Position numbers and translations under genes: made by a program. The notes under the pieces are model-generated. The model was not told where the DNA came from, did no database searches, and saw nothing but the letters and a program-made list of their open reading frames with translations. A stretch of DNA of 64,000 nucleotides from Methylococcales bacterium. Its GTDB lineage: Bacteria > Pseudomonadota > Gammaproteobacteria > Methylococcales > Methylomonadaceae. Positions 1 to 9,700 of the stretch are shown here, one piece after another (the first letter of the stretch is position 1; the number at the start of each line of letters is the position of its first letter). Location: positions 1,612,001-1,676,000 of the forward strand of contig JAUZSN010000002.1 in the NCBI GenBank assembly GCA_030949405.1, written 5' to 3'.

Positions 1-1287
1 AGTCACCAGCGCAATTTGTTGCCTTAAATTATCAAGTTGATAGTCATCAATACTCACCCCATCTAATAATATTTTACCTTTTTGAGGGGAGTAAAACCGC
101 AGAGCTAAATTCGTTACCGTACTTTTACCGCCCCCCGATGCACCGACTAGCGCAACGGTTTGTCCTTGTTTAACTTTAAAGCTAATGTTTTTTAACGCTA
201 ATTCTTGACTATTAGGGTATGAAAAACTCACATTCTTAAATTCTATCACCCCATTCGCCCTCTCAACGCGGTAGCTTCCCTTATCAACTTCTTCCTCTTC
301 ATCAAGCACTGCAAATAAGCTTTCTGCCGCTGCAATGCCTTTTTGAATATTACTATTCGCCTCACTCAACTGGCGTACAGGTTTAGGGAGAAAGAAAGCA
401 GCGGTTAAATAACTGACAAACTCGCCCGCACTGGCATCTTCCATAATATACAACGCGAGATACATCAGCGATGATAAAGAAATACCAATGAGCAACTGTA
501 AGAGTGGATTATGAATCGCCATTGTCGTCGCTAATTTTAAACTTTGCCGCCGATTAAAATCACTCCCCGTAAAAAAACGCTGCTTTTCATAGTCTTTGCC
601 CGAATAACTACGAACCACACGATGTCCGTTAACCATTTCCGAAGTAATATGCGAGATATTACCAACAGACTCTTGAATTAATTTACTCAATCGCCGTAAC
701 CGTTTACTCACATAAGCCACCATCCATACAATAATCGGCGATACACACATAAACACTAACGACAATTGCCATTGACTGTAAAATAAATAAATTAACAAAC
801 CAATCACCGTTAAGCCTTCGCGGACAAAGGTACGTACCGCATCGGTGGTTGCTTGAGTCACTTCATTCACATTATGTGTAATCAGTGACATTAAATAACC
901 ACTGTTTTTAGAATCAAAATAAGCCGTGGGTAATTGCGTATACTTATTAAAAATATGGCAACGTAAGGTATGAATAACATTTGTAGAAACTTTAGCTAAA
1001 AAATACGTGCCTAAATACGTTCCGATCCCTCTAACAATGATAATTAACAATAAAAAAGCAGGGAGCATCATCATCGCTTCTTTATTTTTAGATTGTAACG
1101 TGTCAACAATATATTGAATTAAAGCGGCAAATAAGGGTTGCGTTGCGGCATAGGTTAAATAGCCAAAAACACTAATCGTAAATGCCTTCCAAAACGGTAA
1201 AACATAACTAAAGAGACGCTGATAACTTTTAACAGCACTTTCGGTACTTTCTATATTTTCTGTATTTTTGGGCTTTGATTTCGCCAT
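1..1287 (-). CDS. msbA: MsbA-type lipid A/phospholipid ABC exporter (C-terminal end missing)
   Basis: My reverse-strand translation runs open from an ATG at 1287 to the window edge (429 codons), so the end of the gene lies outside. The N-terminal half is a six-helix exporter domain. It is followed by a nucleotide-binding domain with Walker A (GASGGGKST) near 121-155; the signature and Walker B motifs are beyond the edge. MsbA flips lipid A-core across the inner membrane as a homodimer of such half-transporters. The gene is divergent from nth with about 100 bp between the starts. Another multidrug-type half exporter is possible, but length and layout fit MsbA. Confidence 0.85.
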   Translation of the reverse strand, partial: MAKSKPKNTENIESTESAVKSYQRLFSYVLPFWKAFTISVFGYLTYAATQPLFAALIQYIVDTLQSKNKEAMMMLPAFLLLIIIVRGIGTYLGTYFLAKVSTNVIHTLRCHIFNKYTQLPTAYFDSKNSGYLMSLITHNVNEVTQATTDAVRTFVREGLTVIGLLIYLFYSQWQLSLVFMCVSPIIVWMVAYVSKRLRRLSKLIQESVGNISHITSEMVNGHRVVRSYSGKDYEKQRFFTGSDFNRRQSLKLATTMAIHNPLLQLLIGISLSSLMYLALYIMEDASAGEFVSYLTAAFFLPKPVRQLSEANSNIQKGIAAAESLFAVLDEEEEVDKGSYRVERANGVIEFKNVSFSYPNSQELALKNISFKVKQGQTVALVGASGGGKSTVTNLALRFYSPQKGKILLDGVSIDDYQLDNLRQQIALVT

Positions 1288-1390
1288 TATGAATCCATTT
1301 GTTAATTTTTTTACACGCAAAATGCCTGCTTACTAAAAGTTAAGTGTAAACTAAAATACTGTTAAATTATTTGTTTATTCGCTCACTTTT

Positions 1391-2026
1391 ATGAACCCAC
1401 AAAAACGTCACACTATTTTTGAACGTCTTGCGATTGCCATTCCAGAACCAACCACCGAATTAAATTACCAAAGTCACTTTGAATTATTAATCGCCGTTGT
1501 TTTATCGGCACAATCAACCGATAAAGGGGTTAATAAAGCGACCGCTAAATTATTTGCGGTGGCAAATACCCCTCAAGCTATTTATGATTTGGGCTTGGAT
1601 AGACTAAAAAATCATATAAAAACCATTGGCTTATACAATAATAAAGCGGCCAATATTATAAAACTCTGTCAGACCTTATTAACCCAACACCAAGGGGAAG
1701 TCCCAACGACCCGTGAAGCCTTAGAAGCCTTAGCAGGGGTCGGTCGAAAAACAGCCAATGTTATTTTAAATACTGCTTTTGGACAACCCACAATCGCAGT
1801 CGATACTCATATTTTTAGAGTGTCTAATCGGATTCCGTTAGCAACAGGCAAAAATGTCTTAGAAGTTGAAAAAAAACTTGAAAAAAACGTTCCAAAAAAA
1901 TATAAACACGATGCCCACCACTTGCTTATTTTGCATGGTCGTTATACTTGCATTGCTAGAAAGCCACGCTGTCAAAGCTGTGTTATTAGTGACTTATGTG
2001 AATATAAGGAAAAAATAATAGATTAA
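1391..2026 (+). CDS. nth: Endonuclease III (DNA glycosylase/AP lyase)
   Basis: Base-excision repair enzyme that removes oxidised pyrimidines and cleaves the abasic site. The helix-hairpin-helix motif LAGVGRKTANV ends with catalytic Lys120, followed by catalytic Asp138 in AVDTHIFR. The C-terminal iron-sulfur motif is complete: Cys187, Cys194, Cys197 and Cys203 in C-x6-C-x2-C-x5-C spacing. The length of 211 residues matches the E. coli enzyme. The gene stands alone between the divergent exporter gene and the Hvf operon. Confidence 0.97.
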   Translation: MNPQKRHTIFERLAIAIPEPTTELNYQSHFELLIAVVLSAQSTDKGVNKATAKLFAVANTPQAIYDLGLDRLKNHIKTIGLYNNKAANIIKLCQTLLTQHQGEVPTTREALEALAGVGRKTANVILNTAFGQPTIAVDTHIFRVSNRIPLATGKNVLEVEKKLEKNVPKKYKHDAHHLLILHGRYTCIARKPRCQSCVISDLCEYKEKIID

Positions 2027-2161
2027 GATAGTCATTAAAGCATCATATAAGGTACAATTAACCAGCATACTTTGAGAGCTTGAAGTAGCCTGTCAAGTAA
2101 TAATAATAACGCACTTGGCTTAAATTAATCTTAGTACTAACAACCAATTTGAGAGATATTT

Positions 2162-2749
2162 ATGAAAAAATTAAAAGCATCTATTGTAACAACAGCGGTT
2201 ATTTCTGCTTTCGGCGCAACCACAGCAGCCCATGCTGAAGCCAACCCATTTTCAGTAACAGAGTTATCTGAAGGCTATATGCAGCTTGCAGCAGCCGATA
2301 CAAAAGCGACAACACCGGCTAAAAATGTAAAATCTAAAAAAGCAGATGGTGCCTGCGGTGAAGGTAAGTGCGGCAACATGATGGAAGATGGAAAAATGAA
2401 AAAAGGTCAGGAAGCCAAATGTGGTGAAATGATGAAAGGCAAGGAAGGCAAATGTGGAATGAAAAAAAAGAAAGATTGTAAAGGTAAAGGTAAAGCCAAA
2501 GAAGGTAAATGCGGCGACATGATGAAAGGCAAGGAAGGCAAATGTGGCATGGATAAAAAAGCAGGTGCTAACGCTAAAGAAGGTAAATGTGGTGAAGGCA
2601 AATGCGGCGGCATGATGAAAGATGGCAAAATGAAAAAAGGCCAAGAAGCAGCATGTGGCGAAATGATGAAAGGTAAAGAAGGTAAATGTGGTATGGATAA
2701 AAAAGCAGCTGATGTAAAAGCTACTGATAAAAAAACAGATAAAAAATAA
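2162..2749 (+). CDS. hvfA: HvfA-family RiPP metallophore precursor (EGKCG repeats)
   Basis: A 195-residue precursor peptide. Residues 1-25 form a Sec signal peptide (cleavage after AHA), followed by an NPF...ELSEGYMQLA leader segment typical of HvfA proteins. The rest is Lys/Gly-rich and carries 11 cysteines, seven of them in exact EGKCG motifs plus the variants DGACG, EAKCG and EAACG. In characterised HvfA peptides, EGKCG cysteines are converted by HvfB/HvfC to oxazolone-thioamide groups that bind copper. Here that product is inferred from family and context. A RBS (gagagat) precedes the ATG. hvfB and hvfC follow on the same strand. The antisense open frames across this gene come from its low complexity. 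Confidence 0.9.
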   Translation: MKKLKASIVTTAVISAFGATTAAHAEANPFSVTELSEGYMQLAAADTKATTPAKNVKSKKADGACGEGKCGNMMEDGKMKKGQEAKCGEMMKGKEGKCGMKKKKDCKGKGKAKEGKCGDMMKGKEGKCGMDKKAGANAKEGKCGEGKCGGMMKDGKMKKGQEAACGEMMKGKEGKCGMDKKAADVKATDKKTDKK

Positions 2750-2795
2750 TCTTTACTACAGGATAGCTAAACCTTAGTTATCTTTTCTTAAGATA

Positions 2796-2826
2796 GCGGC
2801 AAATAGTCGATAAGATTATTTGCCGC
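2796..2826 (+). promoter_or_regulatory. Hairpin between hvfA and hvfB
   Basis: A perfect 10-bp stem (gcggcaaata / tatttgccgc) with an 11-nt loop lies after the hvfA stop and 21 bp before hvfB. There is no U-run, so it is not a classical terminator. In a precursor/enzyme operon such a hairpin could stabilise the precursor mRNA or limit read-through, giving more peptide than enzyme; that role is inferred. Confidence 0.5.
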
Positions 2827-2847
2827 CCTAATTAAAAAGGTGTTCAG

Positions 2848-3699
2848 ATGGACACAACTCTCAACCTTGTTCAAGGTTCAGGTCTTGGTCTAAGACGTTC
2901 GTTCTTAACGGACATTATCAATAACCCCGTCTCTGATGTCGATTTTTATGAAGTGGCTCCCGAAAACTGGATTACCCTCGGCGGTAAATTAGGGAAACAA
3001 TTTCGAGCAATGACCGAGCGTTATGATTTTGTATGTCACGGTTTATCACTCTCTATTGGAAGTAGTGATCCTTTAGATGAAGTTTTTGTCGGTCAAGTCA
3101 AAGACTTTATGAAAACCCATCAAATAAAATTTTACAGCGAACATTTAAGTTATTGCAGTTCTGAAGGCCATTTATACGATTTAATGCCGATTCCGTTTAC
3201 CAGCGAAGCCGTCACCCATGTGGCGAATCGAATTAAACGAGTACAAGACATCTTAGAACAAAAAATAGCCATTGAAAACGTTTCTTATTATGCTGAACCT
3301 GGCAAAGAAATGAATGAAATTGATTTTTTTAATGCGGTTGTTACCGAAGCGGATTGTGATATCTTACTGGATATTAATAATATCTACGTTAATAGTGTTA
3401 ATCACGGCTATGATGCTGAAAACTTTTTAAAAGCGATTCCTGCCAAACGCATCGCTTATGCTCATATTGCAGGGCATTACGTTGAAGCGGATGATTTTTT
3501 AGTCGATACGCATGGAGCAACGATTATTGATCCTGTTTGGAAACTGTTAGGTAAAGCCTACGAATTATATGGCGTTTTTCCTACCTTATTAGAGCGTGAT
3601 TTTAATATTCCCGCCTTAGATGAATTAGTTAAAGAAGTACAGACGATTAAAACAATACAAAATTCGTGGAGTGTCGAGCATGACCGATTGCTTGCCTAG
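2848..3699 (+). CDS. hvfB: HvfB-family MNIO (DUF692) RiPP-modifying oxygenase
   Basis: A 283-residue DUF692 protein, the TIM-barrel family of multinuclear non-heme iron oxidative enzymes. Family hallmarks are visible: ENVSYYAEPG near residues 148-157, DINNIYVNSVNHG near 174-186, and metal-ligand His/Glu/Asp residues such as CHGLSLS and AHIAGH. It should oxidise the cysteines of HvfA together with HvfC. The length is normal. The 3' end overlaps hvfC by 20 bp, implying translational coupling. Confidence 0.93.
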   Translation: MDTTLNLVQGSGLGLRRSFLTDIINNPVSDVDFYEVAPENWITLGGKLGKQFRAMTERYDFVCHGLSLSIGSSDPLDEVFVGQVKDFMKTHQIKFYSEHLSYCSSEGHLYDLMPIPFTSEAVTHVANRIKRVQDILEQKIAIENVSYYAEPGKEMNEIDFFNAVVTEADCDILLDINNIYVNSVNHGYDAENFLKAIPAKRIAYAHIAGHYVEADDFLVDTHGATIIDPVWKLLGKAYELYGVFPTLLERDFNIPALDELVKEVQTIKTIQNSWSVEHDRLLA

Positions 3700-4456
3700 T
3701 CGTCAAGGTGTAGATTTTAAAGCGACACAGCTTGCGTTTGCGGCCTATATTAAAGATCCCTTTAATAATCCAGCCCCAGCCGATGTCAAACCGCAACGGA
3801 TGAATATCTACCGAGAATTATTTTTTAATAATGTTTCGGGGTTTTTAAGTAGTAATTTTCCCGTTTTAAATAAAATTTTAACCGAAGCCCAATGGCTTGA
3901 ACTCGCTCAAGACTTCTTTGCAAACCATCGAAGTGAATCGCCTTATTTTTCTGAAATCCCTGAAGAATTTTTAGCCTATTTACAAGATGAGCGGAATAAT
4001 CCGAATGATTATCCCTTTATGCTGGAGCTGGCTCATTATGAATGGGTTGAAATGGCCTTATCCATCGCCACAGACTCATTACCCGCTTTGGTTGAATGCG
4101 ATCATGACAATTTATTACACCAATCACTGAGACTCTCTCCCTTAGCGTGGTCTTTGGCTTACCAATATCCTGTTCAGAAAATATCCCCTGATTTTTTACC
4201 CCTAGAACCTCCAGCACAAGCCACGTATTTAATCGTTTATCGTGATTGGGAGGATGATGTCCACTTTATTCAAACCACCCCCGTTACCTTTCGATTATTA
4301 CAGTTATTAGACGAAGATTCAACGCTTTTAGTCGATGCGTGTTTACAGAAAATTGGCCTAGAAATGAACCTAACTAATATCGATAGCTTAGTAAACAATG
4401 GGCTTGAGACCCTTAAAAGTTTAATTAGAAAAGGAATTCTTTTTATAGAAAAGTAA
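3680..4456 (+). CDS. hvfC: HvfC-family RiPP maturation partner (DUF2063)
   Basis: A 258-residue protein of the DUF2063/HvfC type, which binds the precursor leader and presents it to the MNIO enzyme. The N-terminal half (FKATQLAFAAYIKDPF...MNIYRELFFNN) is the characteristic domain. I chose the ATG at 3680 because ggag lies 8 bp upstream; a GTG at 3671 would add only three residues. No HvfD-like DoxX gene follows. Instead the stop codon is embedded in a 16-bp direct repeat bordering a mobile palindrome. Confidence 0.88.
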   Translation: MTDCLPSRQGVDFKATQLAFAAYIKDPFNNPAPADVKPQRMNIYRELFFNNVSGFLSSNFPVLNKILTEAQWLELAQDFFANHRSESPYFSEIPEEFLAYLQDERNNPNDYPFMLELAHYEWVEMALSIATDSLPALVECDHDNLLHQSLRLSPLAWSLAYQYPVQKISPDFLPLEPPAQATYLIVYRDWEDDVHFIQTTPVTFRLLQLLDEDSTLLVDACLQKIGLEMNLTNIDSLVNNGLETLKSLIRKGILFIEK

Positions 4457-4565
4457 GAAAATCAGGCATCCTTCATTTAACTAAGTAGGGCTACCAACTT
4501 AAGACGGGACACGGTTAAGCCCAATTTGCCCCGTCTTAAGTTGGTAGCCAAAAGTAAGAAAATCA
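4449..4565. repeat. Insertion carrying the 61-bp palindromic MITE, bounded by 16-bp direct repeats
   Basis: The palindrome at 4489-4549 begins ggctaccaacttaagacggg and ends with its reverse complement. These are the terminal repeats of the 1704-bp IS at 48241-49944. The sequence aaaagtaagaaaatca occurs at 4449-4464 and again at 4550-4565. It overlaps the hvfC stop codon and encloses an 85-bp insert of 24 extra bases (ggcatccttcattta...) plus the palindrome. It holds no coding sequence. The structure indicates a non-autonomous mobile repeat next to hvfC. Confidence 0.75.
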
Positions 4566-4753
4566 TAAAAAATATTCTTTATCTAATCTTTTTTAAAGAA
4601 AGACTGAATTTTTTGTTAGGTAATCGGAGTGCAATGCTTTGTTACATAATAATTTTCTTAAAATGCGAACAAAATAACAGACGGCGCGCATTAAATAATA
4701 TAGTCTTAAGAGCAATACCTTCGCCAAATATATAGAGTAAGGAACGCCATTTT

Positions 4754-4888
4754 AATAATACCCGAAACTACACATTGGTTTACGCAATAAAACATATAAA
4801 TCATGAAGAACATGAAGTTTTAATGATTTTTCTTCATGAACTTCATGTTCTTCATGGTAAAAATATATTTTAAGTTTCGGGTATTATT
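4754..4888. repeat. 135-bp palindromic element with 16-bp terminal inverted repeats
   Basis: The ends aataatacccgaaact and its reverse complement frame a second, inner palindrome at about 4802-4858 built on catgaagaacatgaag and its inverse. It has no open reading frame and no second copy in this window. The structure suggests a MITE or a strongly folding transcript. The rest of 4889-5166 upstream of the TpsB gene is AT-rich and shows nothing I can name. Confidence 0.6.
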
Positions 4889-5166
4889 TAGTTCTCATTC
4901 CTAAGTTGAAATGTCATTTTAAAAATTTGTAACCGATTGATTTTATTAGACCTAAAATATTATATTTTGGAAGATTTTGGCTCAAAATTCAAATTGGCGA
5001 AAGTCTTGTAAAAGATATTCCGCCTTAATTAAAATTATTGAGCCGATTTAATTTCTGACGTTAAAACAGCTTTGGGTTGCTCTACATTTTTATCTTAACC
5101 CTTTTATTATCCTTCTAAGTTTAATTTATCACCCTGAATAATTGTTGTTATAAAGGGGTATAACCT

Positions 5167-6723
5167 ATGTTAAAAAATCTATTGTTTACAGTAATTATTA
5201 ATTTTTTTTTAATTACACTTTGTTACGCCGCCCCCGCTCCTCAAGAAATTAATTTTTTTGTTAAAGAATTTTATATTCAAGGAGAGAGTCCTCTAACAAT
5301 AGAAAAAATAAATGATTTTTTAAAGCCCTACCAAAATCAACACTATACCTTAGAACGATTAAATCAAGTTGCAAGTGCCTTAGAAGAACGTATTCGTACT
5401 GGAGGTTATTCTTTTTATCGCATTATATTACCGCCTCAAACACTCACGGATGAAAAGATTCAATTAAAAATTATTTCATTTGTCGTCAATCGCATTAATA
5501 TAAAAGGCAATAAAGAATTTAGCCAGACCAATATTTTAAGCAGTGTCCCCCCTTTGATACAAGGACAATCCCCTAATACCGACACGCTTTCAGATGCCCT
5601 TAAACTATCAAACCGTCATCCGTTTAAAAAAATAAAAGTCACCTTTAAGCAAAGTGAGAATGACTCCGATAAAATTGATGCCACGATTACGGTCAAGGAA
5701 AAACGCCCTTACCAAGCATTTTTAATTTTTAATAACACGGGAACCAATAAAACAGGACAGTTTAGAGTTACAGCCGCCCTACAACACGGTAATTTATGGG
5801 GTCTTGACCATCAAATGAGTGTCAGCTATACCACATCACCCGATCATATTGATACCGTCAAACAATATGGGGTTAATTACAGTTTACCCTTGTACCGATT
5901 AAAGGGAATATTAAGTACTTATTATGCGTTTTCTGATGTTGACAATGGCATTATTGCTAACGATTTTTCAGTGACAGGCTCTGGAGAAATGTATGGATTA
6001 CATTATCAACAGTTTCTACCGCGATGGGGGTTATATGAACATTCTATGGGAATAGGCATCGACAATCGTTTTTTTATTAATGATGTTAAGTTTTTAGAAA
6101 CCCCGATTGGCAATAGCATTCGTAGTGTTCCGATCAGTCTTTTATATAAAGGCGAGTACCCGTGGAAAAATGCCAAAATTGATTTTCATCTGCAGTGGGT
6201 AGGTAATACAGGCTGGGGCGGCCATAATCGCGATAGCCATTACCAGGAATCACGCTTCAATGCCCAACACGATTGGCATTTATTTCGTTATGGGGCGAAT
6301 GTAAGTACAAATTTTAAAGAATGGTTATTTAAAGTAAGTTTAACTGGCCAATACAGTGATGAACCCATTATTTCAGGTGAACAGTTAGGCATTGGGGGAC
6401 GTTACAGTGTCAGAGGCTATAATGAACGTGAAACCAGTGCTGATAGTGGGCAGGTTGTTAATTTAGAAGTGTATACCCCTCATTTATACGGCGTTAATTT
6501 ATTAGCTTTTTATGATTATGGCTATGGCCATCAACAAAATGTCGTCGAAGGTGAAGTAAAAAATTGGGTATTAAGTAGTGTAGGTGTAGGAATTCGCTGG
6601 CAATGGAAAGGCACTGTTTTTGCAACACTAGATCTAGCCCATGCCTTAGATAAAAATGTTCAAATCGAAGGAACACAACGAAGCACAAATAGTGCTCATG
6701 CAAGTTTAGTCTTCCGTTTTTAA
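5167..6723 (+). CDS. TpsB-type outer-membrane transporter (ShlB/FhaC/HecB family)
   Basis: The outer-membrane translocator of a two-partner secretion system. Residues 1-22 are a signal peptide (cleavage after CYA). About 28-175 form two POTRA domains, and about 200-518 a 16-strand beta-barrel ending in the usual terminal Phe. The diagnostic VRGY motif is present with Arg416, in GGRYSVRGYNERE. The length of 518 residues is typical. The TpsA partner starts 24 bp downstream. It probably exports the product of the next gene, not a haemolysin, since that protein has no haemolysin features. Confidence 0.92.
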   Translation: MLKNLLFTVIINFFLITLCYAAPAPQEINFFVKEFYIQGESPLTIEKINDFLKPYQNQHYTLERLNQVASALEERIRTGGYSFYRIILPPQTLTDEKIQLKIISFVVNRINIKGNKEFSQTNILSSVPPLIQGQSPNTDTLSDALKLSNRHPFKKIKVTFKQSENDSDKIDATITVKEKRPYQAFLIFNNTGTNKTGQFRVTAALQHGNLWGLDHQMSVSYTTSPDHIDTVKQYGVNYSLPLYRLKGILSTYYAFSDVDNGIIANDFSVTGSGEMYGLHYQQFLPRWGLYEHSMGIGIDNRFFINDVKFLETPIGNSIRSVPISLLYKGEYPWKNAKIDFHLQWVGNTGWGGHNRDSHYQESRFNAQHDWHLFRYGANVSTNFKEWLFKVSLTGQYSDEPIISGEQLGIGGRYSVRGYNERETSADSGQVVNLEVYTPHLYGVNLLAFYDYGYGHQQNVVEGEVKNWVLSSVGVGIRWQWKGTVFATLDLAHALDKNVQIEGTQRSTNSAHASLVFRF

Positions 6724-6747
6724 GAAAAAAGGTAACGAGGTATCGTC

Positions 6748-9700
6748 ATGAAACTAAAAAAAGTAACTAAAAACACTGCATTTTTTAAGATGAATGCCAT
6801 CAGAACGGCGATATTACTCATTATTTTTCAAAATGGAGCCTATGCTAATCCTAATGGCGCGGCTATTATTAAGGGTCAAGTTTCTATTAACCGCTCATTG
6901 GAAAATATAACCACGATTACCAATAGCCCGAATGCAATTGTTAACTGGCAAAATTTTAATATTTCTCAAAATGAAATCACCCGTTTTATTCAACAAAATA
7001 GCCAAAGTGCGGTTTTAAATCGCGTTATTGGGCAAAATCCGAGTCAAATTTTAGGGCAACTGGTTTCTAATGGGCAGGTTTTTTTAATTAATCCGAATGG
7101 AATTGTCTTTGGCGCAAATTCTGTAATTGATACTCAAGGATTAGTTGCATCAACGCTTAACTTGAGTAATCAAGATTTTTTAAACGGCAATTATCATTTT
7201 GTCGCGGGTAATAATGCGGGGAGCATTCTTAATCAAGGCATTATTCGTGCAGGCGAAGACGGTAATATTATTTTAATTGCCCCTGATATAAAAAACAGTG
7301 GTCTTATTTCTACGGAAGGTGGGCAAATCACCTTAGCCGCTGGGTCTGAATTAACGCTTACAAATTTAGATTCCCCTGAAATTCAGTTTCAAATCCAAGC
7401 CCCTGAAAATAAAGTTTTAAATATGGGGAAAGTTTTGACCCAAGGCGGGGCTATTAATTTATTTGCGGGCAGTATTCATCATAGCGGTGATTTAAATGCC
7501 AACAGTGTAACCATTGATAAAAATGGCAATATTAAACTCGTTGCTTTAGGCGATATTAATCTCTCGGAAGAAAGTTTAATCACTGCGAATAATGCAAACA
7601 ACGCAGGCAACATTTCAGTTGTAAGTGACTCAGGCACAACCACGGTTTCAGGCACACTCGAAGCGAAAGCAAAACAGGGTGGAAAGATTCATTTATTAGG
7701 TGAGCAGGTGGGTTTATTTGATAAAGCCACTATTGATGTCAGTGGGGTTGACCAAGGGGGTGAGGTTTTAGTGGGGGGCGATTTTCAAGGTAAAAATAAC
7801 GCGATTAAAAATGCGTCAGCGGTTTATACAGGAAAAGAGACTCAAATTCACGCCGATGGAATCACCCAAGGTAGTGCAGGGAAAGTCATTGTCTGGGCAG
7901 ATAAAACCGCTAATATACATGGCGAAATTAGTGCTAAAGGCGGTGAAATATCAGGGAATGGTGGTTTTGTGGAAACCTCAGCAAAAGAACACCTTACTAT
8001 CACGCAATCCCCTAATATTTCGTCAAAAGATGGAAATACGGGTGAATGGTTAATTGATCCGAATAATATTACGATTGTTGCAGGATCTGGAACCACAAAT
8101 ATTAATGCAAGTGACCCTTTTACCCCAACAGGGACTAGCTCTCAATTAGGGGTTGATTTAATAGAAAGTTCTTTAAATGGCGGGGCTAATGTTAGCATCA
8201 TAACCAGTGCTGTAGGAACTGATAGTAATATAACGTTATCCGTCCCCTTAGAGTTAGGTAGTACTATAGGGACTAATACCCTAACTCTTGAAGCGCATAA
8301 TGATATTATCTTAAACCAAAATATCAATGATCCTATAGCCCCTAATAATCAACAGTTAACCCTAAATTTAATTGCCGATAGTGATGGGGATGCGAATGGA
8401 GTCATTCAAATTGGGAATCTTGTAACCCTTGATACTAATGGGGGCTTAATTGATGCGAAAACCGCTGGCTCAGGTAAAATTTTCATTCTTGAAAATGCAA
8501 CCATTAACGCGCCTTTATTAGCCAAAGAAATTAATATTTCCCCTACATCGACTGCCAGCATTAATTTTAATAATACTGTCACCGCAGATGCTTTAAATAT
8601 TAATGATGGTCAACTCAATATCAATAACACGACAACCGTTAAAAATTTAAATTGGGATAGTACTTTAGGCTCAATAATAACGACAACAGGGGCAGGAACA
8701 CTTAATTTAATAGGAAATAGTGTATTCAAGTCTGACACCGGTGTTATCGATTTTAAAGGCTCAGGACTAACAGTTAACAATACTGGAACGGTCATCTATA
8801 GTAGTGCCACAGGAAATGATAAATTATTTAAAATCACAAATGGAGCTACTTTTAATAATCAAACAGGTGCAGTTTTTGAATTTGCGGATGATTCAGATAT
8901 AGCCAGTAGTAGCGGCACAAGTTTCTTTAATAATAAAGGAACGTTGCGTAAAACAGGGGGGACTAACGATAGTGTTATTGGTTTAGATAATATTATTGAA
9001 TTAAATACATTTACAGGCAGTAAAATTGACGTACAAACAGGCACGTTAACCAGTAAAACAACCTTTACCAATCATGGCATTATTAACACCACTGCTAATA
9101 GCTCTTTTGGCGTTGCAAGTAGTACTTTTACTAATAGCTCAACAGGCACATTACAAGGTAGTGGAACATTTAACGCACTCGCATCAGGCTTGCAAAATGA
9201 CGGGACTATTTCTCCAGGTGAATCATCTACAGAAGTTTTAAATATAAAAGGGAGTTTAAATTTAGGGACTACATCAGTTATAGATATAGAAATAGAAGGA
9301 AATAATGCCGCTATCCCTCAGTTTGATCAAATTAATGTAACAGGTAATATCAACTTAGGAGGCACATTCAATGTAACCTTACCTACTGCTTTTGACCCTA
9401 CACCCTTTAATTTTAAAATTATAAGCAGTACAGCTGGGAATATCAGTAATACATTTGATACGCTCAATGCCCCCTTTAGTTATAGCATGACTCCAACTTA
9501 CAATACCAAGGACGTTATACTCTCAGGATTTACATTTAACGGTAACCTTTTTTGGGATAATGATAATAATAATGGACTTTGGAGTGATCCTCAAAACTGG
9601 AATACTAATTTTTCACCCGAATCAGGTAATACCGTTACTATTGATAAAGACAGTAGCTTAGTTACTTTAGACAGTGGTAATTATGATATTGATACGTTAA

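Noticed and set aside
2264-2644. Phe-rich minus-strand open frames across hvfA
   Set aside because: They mirror the Lys/Gly-rich precursor; composition is implausible and hvfA has signal peptide, RBS and family context.
4526-4735. 69-residue plus-strand frame after hvfC
   Set aside because: It starts inside the MITE and continues in AT-rich sequence; no RBS and no recognisable domain.
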